Assembly (NCBI GenBank): GCA_964618895.1
Contig: CAZUDO010000084.1
Coordinates: 1-51,740 of the forward strand
DNA length: 51,740 nucleotides
Reading direction: 5' to 3'
Source: CAZUDO01 sp964618895
GTDB taxonomy: Bacteria > Desulfobacterota > Binatia > DP-6
Shown here: piece after piece, positions 8,520 through 18,121 of the stretch
Layout: each line of letters opens with the position of its first letter
How positions within the stretch are numbered: position 1 is the first letter of the stretch
Position numbers and translations under genes: made by a program
Notes under the pieces: model-generated
The model's database searches: none
The model's input: the letters and a program-made list of their open reading frames with translations, nothing else
What the model was told of the DNA's origin: nothing

Positions 8520-9689
8520 AGCCGCTCGTAGGCCCGGATCAGGTCGCCGGCGTTGTGCTCCCACGCCATGCGTTTCAGGAACCGCTGCCGGTTGTAGCCC
8601 CCCATCCTCGCGCGCCGCTCGGGGTCGTCGAGCAGCTCGCCGATCTTGTCGGCGAGGTCCTCGTCGCAGTTGGGGCGGGCGTAGAGCGCGCCCTCGGCCG
8701 CGGAGAAACGGTGCTCGCGCAGGTCGAATGCGACGATCGGCCGCGCGCAAGCCATGTACTCGAGCACCTTGTTCATGGTCGAGATGTCGTTCAGGGGGTT
8801 GAGCGGATCGGGGCTCACGCACACATCGGCGGTCGCGAGCGTGGCCTCGACCTCGAAGTCCGGGATGCGCCCGGTGAAATGGACCTGGTCCTCGAGTGCG
8901 AGCTCGCGGGTCAGCGCGCGGAGATCGTCGTACGAATCGCCTGCCCCCATCAGGGTGAAGGAGATGTCGCGCCGCCCGCGCCGGACCAGGTGCTGGGCGG
9001 CGCGGATCAGATGGTCGACCCCGTCCTGCGGTGCCATCACCCCGAGGTAGGCGACCAGAAACGGCCGGCCGCGCTTGAGCGCCGGGTCGACCGCCCGCAC
9101 GGTGGCGAAGCGCTCGCGGCTGGGTCCGCTGCGCACGACCACCACGCGATCGGGGCGCATCCGCCCGCGCGTGAGCGCGATCTGACGGTACGACTCGTTG
9201 GTCGAGATGACGAGGTCGGCGGTGCGGAACTGCGCCCACTCGAGCCAGCGCAGGGCGCGATGGGCGGGATTCCCCTCGCGATCGGAGCCGAAGCGGGCCA
9301 GGTAAAGCTCGGGACACAGGTCGTGGTGATCGAACACGTAGCGCTTGCCGAACAGGCGGTAGGGCAGCGCCAGCGCCCAGAACGTGTCTGGAGGGTTCGC
9401 GGCATGGATGATGTCGAAGCCGCGGCGCGCCAGCACCACCACCGAGAGCCTCAGGGTCTGCAGCCAGCAGTAGAGGAACTCCCAGGCGTACGAGAGGAAC
9501 CCACGGGTCGGCGGCGGGGCCGGATAGCGCCAGACGTGGATGCCGTCGATCACCTCGTAGGGCGACGGATACGACTCGCCCATCGGGCAGATCGCCGACA
9601 CCTCGAGGCCGGCGTCGCGCAGCGCGCTCAGCTCCATCCAGACACGGCGGTCGAAGGGCAACGGGAGATTCTCGGAGAGATGGAGGACG

Positions 9690-9706
<17 letters not shown>
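8498..9706 (-). CDS. Glycosyltransferase family 4 (GT-B fold)
   Basis: A 402-residue GT4 glycosyltransferase. The N-terminus has LHLSENLPLPFDRRVWMELS, replacing the usual GG loop in a way common to the subgroup that also carries DIIHAANPPDTFW and YVFDHHDLCPELY, both present here. The second domain has PFLVAYLGVMAPQDGVDHLI, VHFTGRIPDFEVEATLATAD, and SPDPLNPLNDISTMNKVLEY, where the acidic nucleotide-binding position is shifted relative to EGxxxxxxE. This subgroup is typical of exopolysaccharide loci. The ATG at 9706 overlaps the dehydrogenase stop by 17 bp, indicating one transcript. Acceptor and donor are unknown. Confidence 0.87.
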
Positions 9707-11006
<1,300 letters not shown>

Positions 11007-11067
11007 GAGATTCGGTCTCCCTGGAGTTGGGCGCGCGATCCCGGCGGGCGGGGCCCGGATCCCGGCG

Positions 11068-12672
11068 TCAGGATCGCTCGGTCGGCACCTTGCCCGCCGT
11101 CGCGGGGAGCCTTAGATGCCACATTCGGACCCCCTCGAATCTAAACCGCTCGGCGTCCGGATGGCGTTCATCGAGATGGCGCGCAAACGCGCCGGTCGGA
11201 TCGAGATCCTCTCCCCGACTCAGGACCACCCACGCCCCCGGCGCGTCGGCGATGAGCCGGTCGAGGCGCTGCGAGCGAGCGACTGGATCCGCCGCCCAGC
11301 CCAGCCAGTACTGCGAGATCGGGACCGGTCCACGATAATAGTAGAAAAGCAGGTCCGCGGTGTTGGCGGCTACGATCCGCTCCCCGGCGACCGCACGCGA
11401 CGTCAGCAGCGCCCCCGCCGCCCGCATGTCCTCCCTGGCGTAGCGGGGGTCAAAGTAGTGGTGGTGGAGGGAGTACCCCCACAGCAACGCGACCGCGGTG
11501 GCGAATCCCGCGCGCAGGCGTGGCGAGAGATCGGCGAACGCCGCCGCGAGCAACGCCAGGTAGGCCGGCAGCGCGACCGCAAGGTAGCGCGGATGGAAAA
11601 CCTTGAAGTTTTGGAGCGCGAAGTAGCTGACCAGCAGGGCCGGAACCAGCAGCCACAGCAGGGCTTCCCCCAGCCGCCGCCGGCGATGGAGAGCACGCAC
11701 GCCCAGCACGGTGAGCGCGCCGAACACCAGCGTCGCCGTCGCCAGAGGCAGAAGGTGGGGGCGCAGGGTGGCGTTCCCGGGATGCGCGCGCAGCTCGCGG
11801 ATCGGCGGTCCCAGCGTGTAGCCGACCGCGAAGCTGGCGGCCGCGAACGGGAGCGCCCCGGCATGGAAGGTGGTGGCCCCCCGAAGCGGCGTCTCCGTGA
11901 GGTCGACGACCCGGCTCGGCTGGAGACGCTGCCAGTCCCAGATCCGGCGGATCTGCGGGACCCAGGGCGAGGCGAGCAACAGCAGCCCTAAGGCCACTCC
12001 GGCGGCACGGGCCAGCCGCCGCGCGCGGCTCCCGGGAGTGTCGAACCACCAGCGCAGGTGGGCCGCGGCGAGCAGTGCGAACGACAGGTTCGAAAGCAGT
12101 CCCGCCCAGGCCACGGCAATGTAGCCCACCGCGCCCGGCGCACTCATCCGGCGGCGGAGGCCGAGCAGGAACGCGGTCGAGAGGCAGGCACAGAACATGA
12201 GGAGCGTGTAGTTGCGGGCCTCCTGCCCGTACCAGACCAGGAACGGCGAGCCCGCGGCGAGCCAGGCGGCCGGCACGGCGGTCTCTTCCCCGAGCCAGCG
12301 GGCGGCGAGCCGGGAGATGGCCGCCACCAGCGCGACGCCGATGAGCGCCGAGGGTAGGCGCAGCGCCCATTCCGAGTCGCCCGCGAACAGGGTCCACAAG
12401 TGAAGCCCGAGGCTGTAGAGCGGACCATGCACGTCCTCGAGGAAGCGGGCCGGGGACCAGTCCTCCCCCACACCGGCGCTCCGCCAGGTGAAGACCTCGT
12501 CTACCCATAGACTCTGAGACCCAAGACGGAACAGGCGCAGGACCGCGGCCGCGACCAGGGCAGCAGCGAGGTTCCAGCGTGGGGCCGACGCGGCAGGTGG
12601 TGGTAGAGGCGGTGAGGCGATGCCCGGCCGGGCGCGAGATGGGTCTCTTCCGCTCGTGGGGACTCCCGTCAG
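11068..12672 (-). CDS. GT39-like (PMT_2/ArnT-type) membrane glycosyltransferase
   Basis: A polytopic GT-C enzyme of about 534 residues. The first periplasmic loop carries SQSLWVDEVFTW with the catalytic-type Asp-Glu pair, then HGPLYSLGLHLWTLFAGDS and WYGQEARNYTLLMFCACLS, which are diagnostic of the GT39/PMT_2 group using polyprenyl-phosphate sugars. About ten membrane segments follow, and the last ~130 residues are soluble and face outside. The longer frame back to GTG 12777 lies deep inside the sugar transferase gene and would add a Pro-rich tail. The preferred start is a CTG at 12672, because GGAGG sits 7 nt upstream and it makes a 4-bp CTGA overlap with the transferase stop; no ATG or GTG fits. 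Confidence 0.82.
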   Translation of the reverse strand: MTGVPTSGRDPSRARPGIASPPLPPPAASAPRWNLAAALVAAAVLRLFRLGSQSLWVDEVFTWRSAGVGEDWSPARFLEDVHGPLYSLGLHLWTLFAGDSEWALRLPSALIGVALVAAISRLAARWLGEETAVPAAWLAAGSPFLVWYGQEARNYTLLMFCACLSTAFLLGLRRRMSAPGAVGYIAVAWAGLLSNLSFALLAAAHLRWWFDTPGSRARRLARAAGVALGLLLLASPWVPQIRRIWDWQRLQPSRVVDLTETPLRGATTFHAGALPFAAASFAVGYTLGPPIRELRAHPGNATLRPHLLPLATATLVFGALTVLGVRALHRRRRLGEALLWLLVPALLVSYFALQNFKVFHPRYLAVALPAYLALLAAAFADLSPRLRAGFATAVALLWGYSLHHHYFDPRYAREDMRAAGALLTSRAVAGERIVAANTADLLFYYYRGPVPISQYWLGWAADPVARSQRLDRLIADAPGAWVVLSRGEDLDPTGAFARHLDERHPDAERFRFEGVRMWHLRLPATAGKVPTERS

Positions 12673-13619
12673 TAGGCTCCCTCCCGGGAGATCACGGCGG
12701 GGATGGTGCGCAGGAGGATTCGGAGATCCAGACGGAACGAGCGGCGGCTGATGTACTGGAGGTCGAGCCGCATCCACTCATCGAATCCTATGCGGCTGCG
12801 ACCGCTGATCTGCCACAGGCAGGTGAGGCCTGGCCGCACGTCGAGGCGGCGCATCTGCCACGGCTGGTAGTGGGATACCTCCTCGGGGAGCGGCGGGCGT
12901 GGGCCCACGAGGCTCATGTCGCCGCATAGCACGTTCCAAAGTTGGGGCAGCTCGTCGAGGCTGGTGGTACGTAGGAAACGGCCCACCACGGTGACACGTG
13001 GATCCCGGCTGATCTTGAACACCGGACCGTCACACTCGTTCAGGTGGTTGAGATGGCGTCGGTGCCGGTCGGCGCCCTTCACCATCGAGCGCAGCTTGTA
13101 GAACGTGAACTGCTTGCCGCCCCTCCCCACCCGGGTGGAGCGGTAGAGCACCGACCCCCGAGACTCGATTTTGATCGCGAGCGCGGCAAGCAGCCCAAGT
13201 GGCGCGGCGACGATCAGCGCGATCGTGGCCCCGACCAGGTCGAGCAGACGTTTGCCGAAACGTTGATAAAGATCTTCGTGGGGCGCCGGCGCCGACACGC
13301 CTGTGGCGGGAGCGTAGCGGCCTCCCGCGACCGTGGCACGCACCGGCCCTGCCAGGGCGCGCCACGGGGTGGAGGCGGGGGCCAGGTACTCGATCGACAG
13401 ATGCGCGCGCCCGTGGCGGTTCGACGGCGACGGGCCATGACCGTTCGGCGGACCGTTCGAGGATGCGATCCGGGAGGCCGTCGCGGGTCCCCCCAAGGCG
13501 GGTACGGCGTCCGCGAAGCCGGACTCCGCGCGGCCCGGGTTAACGGGCGGGTCGGCAGCGGGCCGTCCCTTGGCATCGACGAGGGGTGAGCTGGAAATCG
13601 CGCTGATGTTGGGCTCCAT
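12669..13619 (-). CDS. Polyprenyl-phosphate sugar-1-phosphate transferase (priming enzyme)
   Basis: A bacterial sugar transferase (PF02397; WcaJ/WbaP/PglC core) of 316 residues, which moves a sugar-1-phosphate from a nucleotide sugar to undecaprenyl phosphate and starts the repeat unit. After a ~110-residue disordered N-terminus there is one re-entrant hydrophobic segment (LLDLVGATIALIVAAPLGLL), then TRVGRGGKQFTFYKLRSM, the DE pair in TSLDELPQLWNVL, GDMSLVGPRPPLPEE, and VRPGLTCLWQISGRS. The large WcaJ-type multi-TM N-domain is missing, so it is a short form. ATG 13619 is preferred over 13673 because the longer start sits inside a terminator hairpin. It is first in the region A operon. Confidence 0.9.
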   Translation of the reverse strand: MEPNISAISSSPLVDAKGRPAADPPVNPGRAESGFADAVPALGGPATASRIASSNGPPNGHGPSPSNRHGRAHLSIEYLAPASTPWRALAGPVRATVAGGRYAPATGVSAPAPHEDLYQRFGKRLLDLVGATIALIVAAPLGLLAALAIKIESRGSVLYRSTRVGRGGKQFTFYKLRSMVKGADRHRRHLNHLNECDGPVFKISRDPRVTVVGRFLRTTSLDELPQLWNVLCGDMSLVGPRPPLPEEVSHYQPWQMRRLDVRPGLTCLWQISGRSRIGFDEWMRLDLQYISRRSFRLDLRILLRTIPAVISREGAY

Positions 13620-13650
13620 GGTGGCCGCTCTCGGTTGTGTCGCCCGCAAC

Positions 13651-13681
13651 AAAAAACCGAAGGGACAGGACATCCCCTCGG
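13651..13681 (-). terminator. Intrinsic terminator in the leader of the sugar transferase operon
   Basis: On the minus strand the arms CCGAGGGGA and TCCCTTCGG form a 9-bp stem with one G.U pair and a 7-nt loop, followed at once by six T residues. It lies only 32 nt before the transferase ATG and about 170 nt after a candidate promoter, so it may act as an attenuator. It could also simply end the upstream region B transcript. Confidence 0.75.
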
Positions 13682-13860
13682 GAGCGACGGGAGGAACACT
13701 AAGCTGTCTGATCCTCGGGAGCGGCTGCTAATCGCCCGGAGCGCTGAGGGCGTCCCGGTCTCTGGCTCGTTCGCTACTCTACGAACCCCCTATCAAAGTG
13801 GCGCGCGACTCCTCCGAGATGGGTGGGCGTGCTGGTTCTTTGTCGTCCAGCGAGAAGGAG

Positions 13861-13888
13861 ATTATCAACACCGTAGATGGGGAATCAA
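13861..13888 (-). promoter_or_regulatory. Candidate sigma70-type promoter for the sugar transferase operon
   Basis: On the minus strand TTGATT (13888-13883) and GATAAT (13866-13861) are separated by 16 nt, matching the -35 and -10 consensus at 4/6 and 5/6. Transcription from here would give a leader of about 230 nt ahead of the transferase, including the terminator at 13651-13681 and a GTTCG/CGAAC hairpin. Assigned by eye only. Confidence 0.45.
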
Positions 13889-14161
13889 TCAATGAATCCA
13901 CCGCCCGCCCGCCACGCGTCCACGCGGGGCCGTCTCATTGGATTTTGCAACACTGTCCACGGCGACGCTGCGCCTTGCCCTTTCCGGCGGCCAGAAGCGA
14001 CGCCGGCAGTGGACACACTGGTAACGCTGGATACGGGTGGGGGCCGCCTGCCGGGAGTAGTACCCGATCCGCTTGTGGCGCCAGGGCCGAGGCGAATGAT
14101 GGAAGGGACAATCACTTGCCGGGCAGAACGCGGGTACGAAGGGCAGAGGCTCGGTGCGCAT
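13889..14161 (-). pseudogene. Remnant of a zinc-ribbon insertion-element protein/transposase
   Basis: From ATG 14161 the frame begins MRTEPLPFVPAFCP, then has a zinc ribbon with C-x4-C (CPASDC) and C-x2-C (CVHCRR) and the linking RIGYYSRQAAPTRIQRYQC. This layout matches the N-terminus of IS-type transposases in which the ribbon is followed by a helix-turn-helix and a DDE domain. Here the similarity stops after CRRRF, and the remaining ~30 residues are low-complexity, with no catalytic domain in any frame nearby, so it looks like a decayed 5' fragment. It sits in the longest non-coding stretch of the window (13620-14236); the rest of that stretch holds only the promoter and terminator listed. 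I saw no flanking inverted repeats. The frame extends to ATG 14197. Confidence 0.5.
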
Positions 14162-14236
14162 GCCGCGGTTCACTGCATCCGCCGCGCCAGACCCCATCCT
14201 CTGAGCACAACCTACAGCTTGCCCCCATGCCAGGCC

Positions 14237-15076
14237 TCAGCGCCTGACCCCGTACAGCGCCAGCGAGGTCGCGTAAAGGTAGTACGGGAGCTTGAGCCCG
14301 GGCAGCCATGTCATCGCCGCCGCGATCGCGCGGCGCGCCCCACCGCCGCCGCGGCGCGCGATGACATCCAGCCGGTCCAGCGGTTCCAGCCCCGCCTGGC
14401 GGAACGCCCGCCGCAGGCCGGGAAAGCTGAACCAGTGGATGGCAGGGAAATCGGTCCAGTTCACCAGATCGCGCCGGTGTTCCATGATCCACGCCAGGGT
14501 GCGCCGCTGGACCGGACCGGGCAGCCACGGGTAGAAGGGGAAACCGTTCACTTCCTGCTGGAGTGGACAGTAACGGTTGGTGGTGTAGACCACGGCGACA
14601 CCACCCGGAGGCAGCACGCGGCTCATCTCGAACAGCACGCGACGCCAGTCCGGCACATGCTCGAGCAGCGAGTTGCAGAACACGACATCGACGGAGCCGT
14701 CGGGCACGGGCATGCGCCCCGCGTCGCCCGCAACCCAGACCGGTTCGACCAGCGGGCCGGGCGACGGGTGTGCCCCTCGCCACCGTTCGCGCCCTGCGGT
14801 CAACAGGTCGCGATCGAAATCGATTCCGACCACCGCTGCGCCGCGCTCCGCCCACGCGAGAGCGAAAGATCCGGAGCCGCACGCCAGATCGAGCACGCGT
14901 GGGGCCTCCCGTCCAGCCAGCAGACGTCCCAGATAGCGCCACTCGGCCGCGAGCAGCGCGCGGGCGTGTTCGCTGTGGCGGGTCCCGCGGTTCTGCTCGA
15001 GGAACCGTTCGCGAAAGGGCGAGTGCTCGAAGACCTCGCGAGGGCCGGGCGACCCGCTCCGCGGGTCCTGAGCCAC
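14237..15076 (-). CDS. Class I SAM-dependent methyltransferase
   Basis: A 279-residue methyltransferase. PRVLDLACGSGSFALAWAERG holds the SAM-binding glycine loop (motif I), GIDFDRDLL the acidic residue that binds the ribose, and VDVVFCNSLLEHVPDWRRVL plus RVLPPGGVAVVYTTN the later Methyltransf_11 motifs. The C-terminal half is aromatic-rich (GFPFYPWLPGPVQRRTLAW, NWTDFPAIHWFSFPGL), as in lipid- or polysaccharide-directed methyltransferases. GTG 15076 lies 13 nt after the epimerase stop, with GAGGG about 10 nt before it. It is the last gene of the region B minus-strand unit and probably methylates a sugar of the polymer; the acceptor is not evident. Confidence 0.82.
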   Translation of the reverse strand: MAQDPRSGSPGPREVFEHSPFRERFLEQNRGTRHSEHARALLAAEWRYLGRLLAGREAPRVLDLACGSGSFALAWAERGAAVVGIDFDRDLLTAGRERWRGAHPSPGPLVEPVWVAGDAGRMPVPDGSVDVVFCNSLLEHVPDWRRVLFEMSRVLPPGGVAVVYTTNRYCPLQQEVNGFPFYPWLPGPVQRRTLAWIMEHRRDLVNWTDFPAIHWFSFPGLRRAFRQAGLEPLDRLDVIARRGGGGARRAIAAAMTWLPGLKLPYYLYATSLALYGVRR

Positions 15077-15089
15077 GGACGGCCGACCC

Positions 15090-16064
15090 TCAGGCGACCG
15101 GGGTCTGGGAGTCGCCGCGGCGGAGCAGGCGAGCGCGTTGCCATTCGACGGTGCGCCGCAGTCCCTCCTCCAGCGTCACCTCGGGGATCCAGCGCAGGGC
15201 GCGCCGGGCCTTCTCGATGTTGACCACGCGGCGCCGGATGTTGTCCACGTCCCGACGGTCCTTGTGCGCAGGCGTCGCGCGCGCGCCGGTGAGGCGGATG
15301 AGGACAGCGGCCAGCTCGTTGACGCGCGTTTCGACCCCGCTGCCGACGTTGAAGACCTCGCCCAGCGCCCGGTCTGAGGTCCCCGCGAGCACCGTGGCCT
15401 CGACGGCGTCGTCGATGAACGTGAAGTCGCGGGTCTGGTTCCCGTCGCCGTGGATGACCGGAGAACGGTCGGCGAGCAGCGACTCGAGGAACTTCGCGAC
15501 CACTCCGCAGTAGGGGTTCGCCGGGTCCTGACCGGGACCGAAGATGTTCGAGTAGCGCACGGCGGTGGTGGGGAGGCCGTAGGATTCGTAGAACGCCATG
15601 CAGTAGTTCTCTCCGCCCAGCTTGGACACGGCGTACGGCGTCAGGCGTGAGAGCGGATCGTCCTCGTTGATCGGTAGGTAGCGCGGGTTGCCGTAGACCG
15701 AGGTGGACGACGTGTAGACCACCCGGCGGCCACCGGCGGCGCGCGCCGCGAGCAGCACGTTGAGCGTGCCTCCGATGTTGGTCTCGAAGTCCTCGCGGGG
15801 ATTGCGGGTCGACACCACGATGTTGCGGGCGGCGAGGTGGAAGATCAGCTCGTGCGCCCCGACCAGGTTCTCCACCATCGCGGCGTCGCACACCGAGCCC
15901 TTCACGAACTCGTAGCCCTCGCCGGGCAGGTTCTCGCGGCTGCCGGTGAACAGGTCGTCGAGCACCGTGACCCGCGCCTTCTCGCGCAGCAGCCGCTTCA
16001 CCAGGTTGCTGCCCACGAACCCGGCGCCCCCGGTCACGAGGATGCGGCGGTCACGAAGCTCCAT
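15090..16064 (-). CDS. Extended SDR NAD-dependent sugar epimerase/dehydratase
   Basis: A 324-residue extended short-chain dehydrogenase acting on nucleotide sugars. It has the cofactor loop TGGAGFVGSN (11-20), DDL after strand 2 (36-38), FHLAAR, the active-site TSSTSVYG (118-125) and the Y-x3-K pair in YAVSKLGGENY (Y144, K148), then NIFGPGQDP and the C-terminal DFTFIDD. Motifs and length fit UDP-glucose 4-epimerase-like enzymes, including UDP-GlcNAc(A) C4-epimerases; substrate cannot be fixed. A strong AGGAGG lies 8 nt before the ATG. With the 6-dehydrogenase at 9690-11006 it could furnish C4-epimerised uronic acids. Confidence 0.88.
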   Translation of the reverse strand: MELRDRRILVTGGAGFVGSNLVKRLLREKARVTVLDDLFTGSRENLPGEGYEFVKGSVCDAAMVENLVGAHELIFHLAARNIVVSTRNPREDFETNIGGTLNVLLAARAAGGRRVVYTSSTSVYGNPRYLPINEDDPLSRLTPYAVSKLGGENYCMAFYESYGLPTTAVRYSNIFGPGQDPANPYCGVVAKFLESLLADRSPVIHGDGNQTRDFTFIDDAVEATVLAGTSDRALGEVFNVGSGVETRVNELAAVLIRLTGARATPAHKDRRDVDNIRRRVVNIEKARRALRWIPEVTLEEGLRRTVEWQRARLLRRGDSQTPVA

Positions 16065-16174
16065 GCGGTATGCCTCCTGATGGGTCCCAGTGCCGGGACA
16101 TGTGTCTCGTTGGAATCGTAGGACCGTGAGGGACCCCGGCCGCGGGCCACGGTGAGCGCGTCCGTGGGATCGGG

Positions 16175-16202
16175 ATCATACCGCACCGCCCGCCGAGGTC
16201 CA
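16175..16202 (-). promoter_or_regulatory. Candidate promoter for the epimerase-methyltransferase pair
   Basis: In the 172-nt gap upstream of the epimerase, the minus strand reads TGGACC (16202-16197), a 16-nt spacer and TATGAT (16180-16175), each close to the sigma70 consensus. A short GC palindrome (CCCGC-GA-GCGGG) lies just upstream, after the GT2 stop, but without a T tract. Confidence 0.4.
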
Positions 16203-16236
16203 CGGGCGGGGGCCCGCTCGCGGGTGCGGCATGCGT

Positions 16237-17004
16237 TCATCGCTTCAGTCCGAGCCGCAAGAAGATCAAGGGCCGCAGGAGGCGCCAGCCATCCTTGAAG
16301 GGCCGCATCTTGGTGGTCCCACGATCGTGGTAGCGCACGGTCACCGGAACTTCCCTCACGCGATAGCCGCAGCGCACCGCCTGGTAGAGCAAGTAGGGCT
16401 CGAGCTCGTACCGATCGAGCCACGCCTGATCCAGCCGGATGCGCGGGTCGTCGAGCATCGCCAGTCGGAACGCCCGGAAACCGTTGGTGCCGTCGGTCGA
16501 GGGGTAGCCGCTCGCCAGGCGGAACAGGAGCGAGTAGAGGCGCGTGAGCCAGCGACGGTCGCCCGGGATGCCGGGCGTGGCACCTCCTGGCAGCCAGCGC
16601 GAGCCCTGAACCAGGTCGGCCTTCCCCTCGAACAGGGGGGTCAGGACACGCGGCAGCTCATCGGGCTCGTGCTGGTCGTCGCCCGAAAGGATGGCGGCGA
16701 ACTCGAATCCTTCCTGCCGGGCGGTCATCAGTCCGGTGCGGATCCCGGCGCCCACTCCTCGGTTCACCGGATGGCGCACGAGCCGCTCGGCCCCGGCCGC
16801 GCGCGCCTCCTCGGCCGTGCCGTCGCTGGAGCAGTCGTCGACGACGATGACGCACGCGGCGAAGCGTCGAGGCACCTTGCGCACGACCTCACCGATCTTG
16901 CCCGCTTCGTTGAAGGCCGGAACGACGGCGGCAACGCGCCGCGGATCGATGGGCGTGCCCTCCGACCCGCCGTCGGTGCGCCCGGCACCGCCGGGCACAC
17001 TCAC
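16237..17004 (-). CDS. Glycosyltransferase family 2 (DPM1/DPG synthase-like)
   Basis: A 255-residue GT2 enzyme of the dolichyl/polyprenyl-phosphate-sugar synthase type. VAAVVPAFNEAGKIGEVVRK, VIVVDDCSSDGTAEEA, HPVNRGVGAGIRTGL and AAILSGDDQHEPDELPRVL form the donor and metal site; the usual DGDGQ is SGDDQ here. GSRWLPGGATPG and STDGTNGFRAFR are acceptor-side motifs. It has no obvious C-terminal membrane segments. A lipid-phosphate sugar from such an enzyme would feed the GT-C proteins of the locus (inference). The start is GTG 17004, overlapping the stop of a tiny upstream ORF as GTGA. Confidence 0.87.
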   Translation of the reverse strand: MSVPGGAGRTDGGSEGTPIDPRRVAAVVPAFNEAGKIGEVVRKVPRRFAACVIVVDDCSSDGTAEEARAAGAERLVRHPVNRGVGAGIRTGLMTARQEGFEFAAILSGDDQHEPDELPRVLTPLFEGKADLVQGSRWLPGGATPGIPGDRRWLTRLYSLLFRLASGYPSTDGTNGFRAFRLAMLDDPRIRLDQAWLDRYELEPYLLYQAVRCGYRVREVPVTVRYHDRGTTKMRPFKDGWRLLRPLIFLRLGLKR

Positions 17005-17159
17005 GACGTCCCCCCCGCGGTAGGGTCGAGCCGGTAGCCGGCGCGCAGGGCGCAGGCCAGCCCCAACGCCAGGCCCACGACCACGAGAGGGGCCGGGTGT
17101 TCGTGAGCGCTGGGATGGCGGGTGAGGGCTGAGACGGGGATCTCGCGGCCTGGCCGCAT
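17001..17159 (-). CDS. Small hypothetical membrane ORF (52 residues)
   Basis: A 52-residue frame with a basic N-terminus (MRPGREIPVSALTRHP), one hydrophobic segment (APLVVVGLALGLACALRAGY) and a short tail (RLDPTAGGTS). No family recognised; the ALRAGYRLDP segment resembles the first membrane helix of GT-C proteins, so it may be a remnant. The support for a real gene is its 4-bp GTGA overlap with the downstream GT2. An in-frame extension to 17300 is Arg/Pro-rich and unlikely. Confidence 0.35.
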   Translation of the reverse strand: MRPGREIPVSALTRHPSAHEHPAPLVVVGLALGLACALRAGYRLDPTAGGTS

Positions 17160-17346
17160 CGGGCGCCGCTCTCCGGGACGGGGCGAAGGACTCGAAAGCG
17201 CGGCCGCAAGACTAGCACAGGGTCTTGGGACCGCTCGGAGCCCGCCCAGTCGGGGCGCCGCGCGTGCATTTCGCACGAGATGCGTGGGGCCCAAGTGCAA
17301 CCGGCCGTGAGGCCGGCGGCCGTGCCGACGCCAGACGCCCGAGCGG

Positions 17347-17376
17347 TTGTCGCCCCGCTGAGGCCGCTGATAGACT
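17347..17376 (+). promoter_or_regulatory. Candidate promoter for the GT2-ligase-GT39 operon
   Basis: In the 287-nt divergent gap, TTGTCG (17347-17352), an 18-nt spacer and TAGACT (17371-17376) resemble a sigma70 promoter about 70 nt before the ATG at 17447. The rest of the gap shows no ORF of interest on either strand. Confidence 0.4.
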
Positions 17377-17446
17377 CACTCGGTTCGAATGCCTCCGTCC
17401 TTCCACGCCCCGCCTCGCGCGACAGCCACCCCCGGGCTCATGATCC

Positions 17447-18121
17447 ATGCACCGCGACATCTCGATCAGCGTGGTCATCCCCTGCTACAACGAGCAGAAC
17501 GGCATTCGTGAGGTCATCGGGCGCATCCCCAAGGCGGTGGATGAGATCGTTGTGGTGGACAACAACTGCACCGACGCAACGGCCCAGGTCGCCCGCAGCC
17601 TCGGCGCCCGGGTGGTGCCCGAGCGCACGCCGGGCTACGGGGCCGCCTACAAGGCCGGGTTCAAGGCCGCCACGGGCGACGTGATCGTCACCCTGGACGG
17701 CGACGGCACCTATCCGCCCGAGGAGATCCCGCGGCTGGTGGACACGCTGGTGGATCGCGGCTGGGACTTCCTCTCCGCGAGCCGGTTCCCGTTGAGCGAT
17801 GCGACCGCCATGCACCTTTCCAACCAGCTGGGGAATTGGGTGCTCACAGTCGTCGCTGCCGCGCTGTTCCTGGTGCCGATCCGCGATAGCCAGTCGGGCA
17901 TGTGGGTGTTCCGCCGTCCGATCCTCGACCGGCTGCGCCTCACGTCGAACGGCATGGCCTTCAGCGAGGAGATCAAGCTCGAGGCGCTGGGCCGCGGCTG
18001 CCGGTTCGGCGAGGCACACATCCGCTACGGCGCACGCATCGGTGAGGCAAAACTCCAGAAGTGGCGCGACGGCTGGGCCAACCTCTCCTTCCTGGTGCGC
18101 AAGCGGTTCGGCCTCACGTGA
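17447..18121 (+). CDS. Glycosyltransferase family 2 (DPM1/DPG synthase-like)
   Basis: A 224-residue GT2 enzyme. ISVVIPCYNEQNGIREVIGR, EIVVVDNNCTDATAQVA, TPGYGAAYKAGFKAATGD and VTLDGDGTYPPEEIP show the full donor and metal-binding set, here with the classical DGDGTY form. SASRFPLSD and the hydrophobic NWVLTVVAAALFLVPIRDSQSGM fit polyprenyl-phosphate hexose synthases, with one membrane-associated helix. It opens the only multi-gene plus-strand glycosyltransferase operon here and overlaps the next gene by 4 bp (GTGA), so polyprenyl-phosphate sugar synthesis appears coupled to the ligase-like and GT39-like proteins downstream. Confidence 0.88.
   Translation: MHRDISISVVIPCYNEQNGIREVIGRIPKAVDEIVVVDNNCTDATAQVARSLGARVVPERTPGYGAAYKAGFKAATGDVIVTLDGDGTYPPEEIPRLVDTLVDRGWDFLSASRFPLSDATAMHLSNQLGNWVLTVVAAALFLVPIRDSQSGMWVFRRPILDRLRLTSNGMAFSEEIKLEALGRGCRFGEAHIRYGARIGEAKLQKWRDGWANLSFLVRKRFGLT

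Noticed and set aside
13741..13830. Possible GEMM-like piece (GGGACGC followed later by AGCAGCCG) in the sugar transferase leader
   Set aside because: The flanking conserved nucleotides and tetraloop/receptor of c-di-GMP-I riboswitches are missing.
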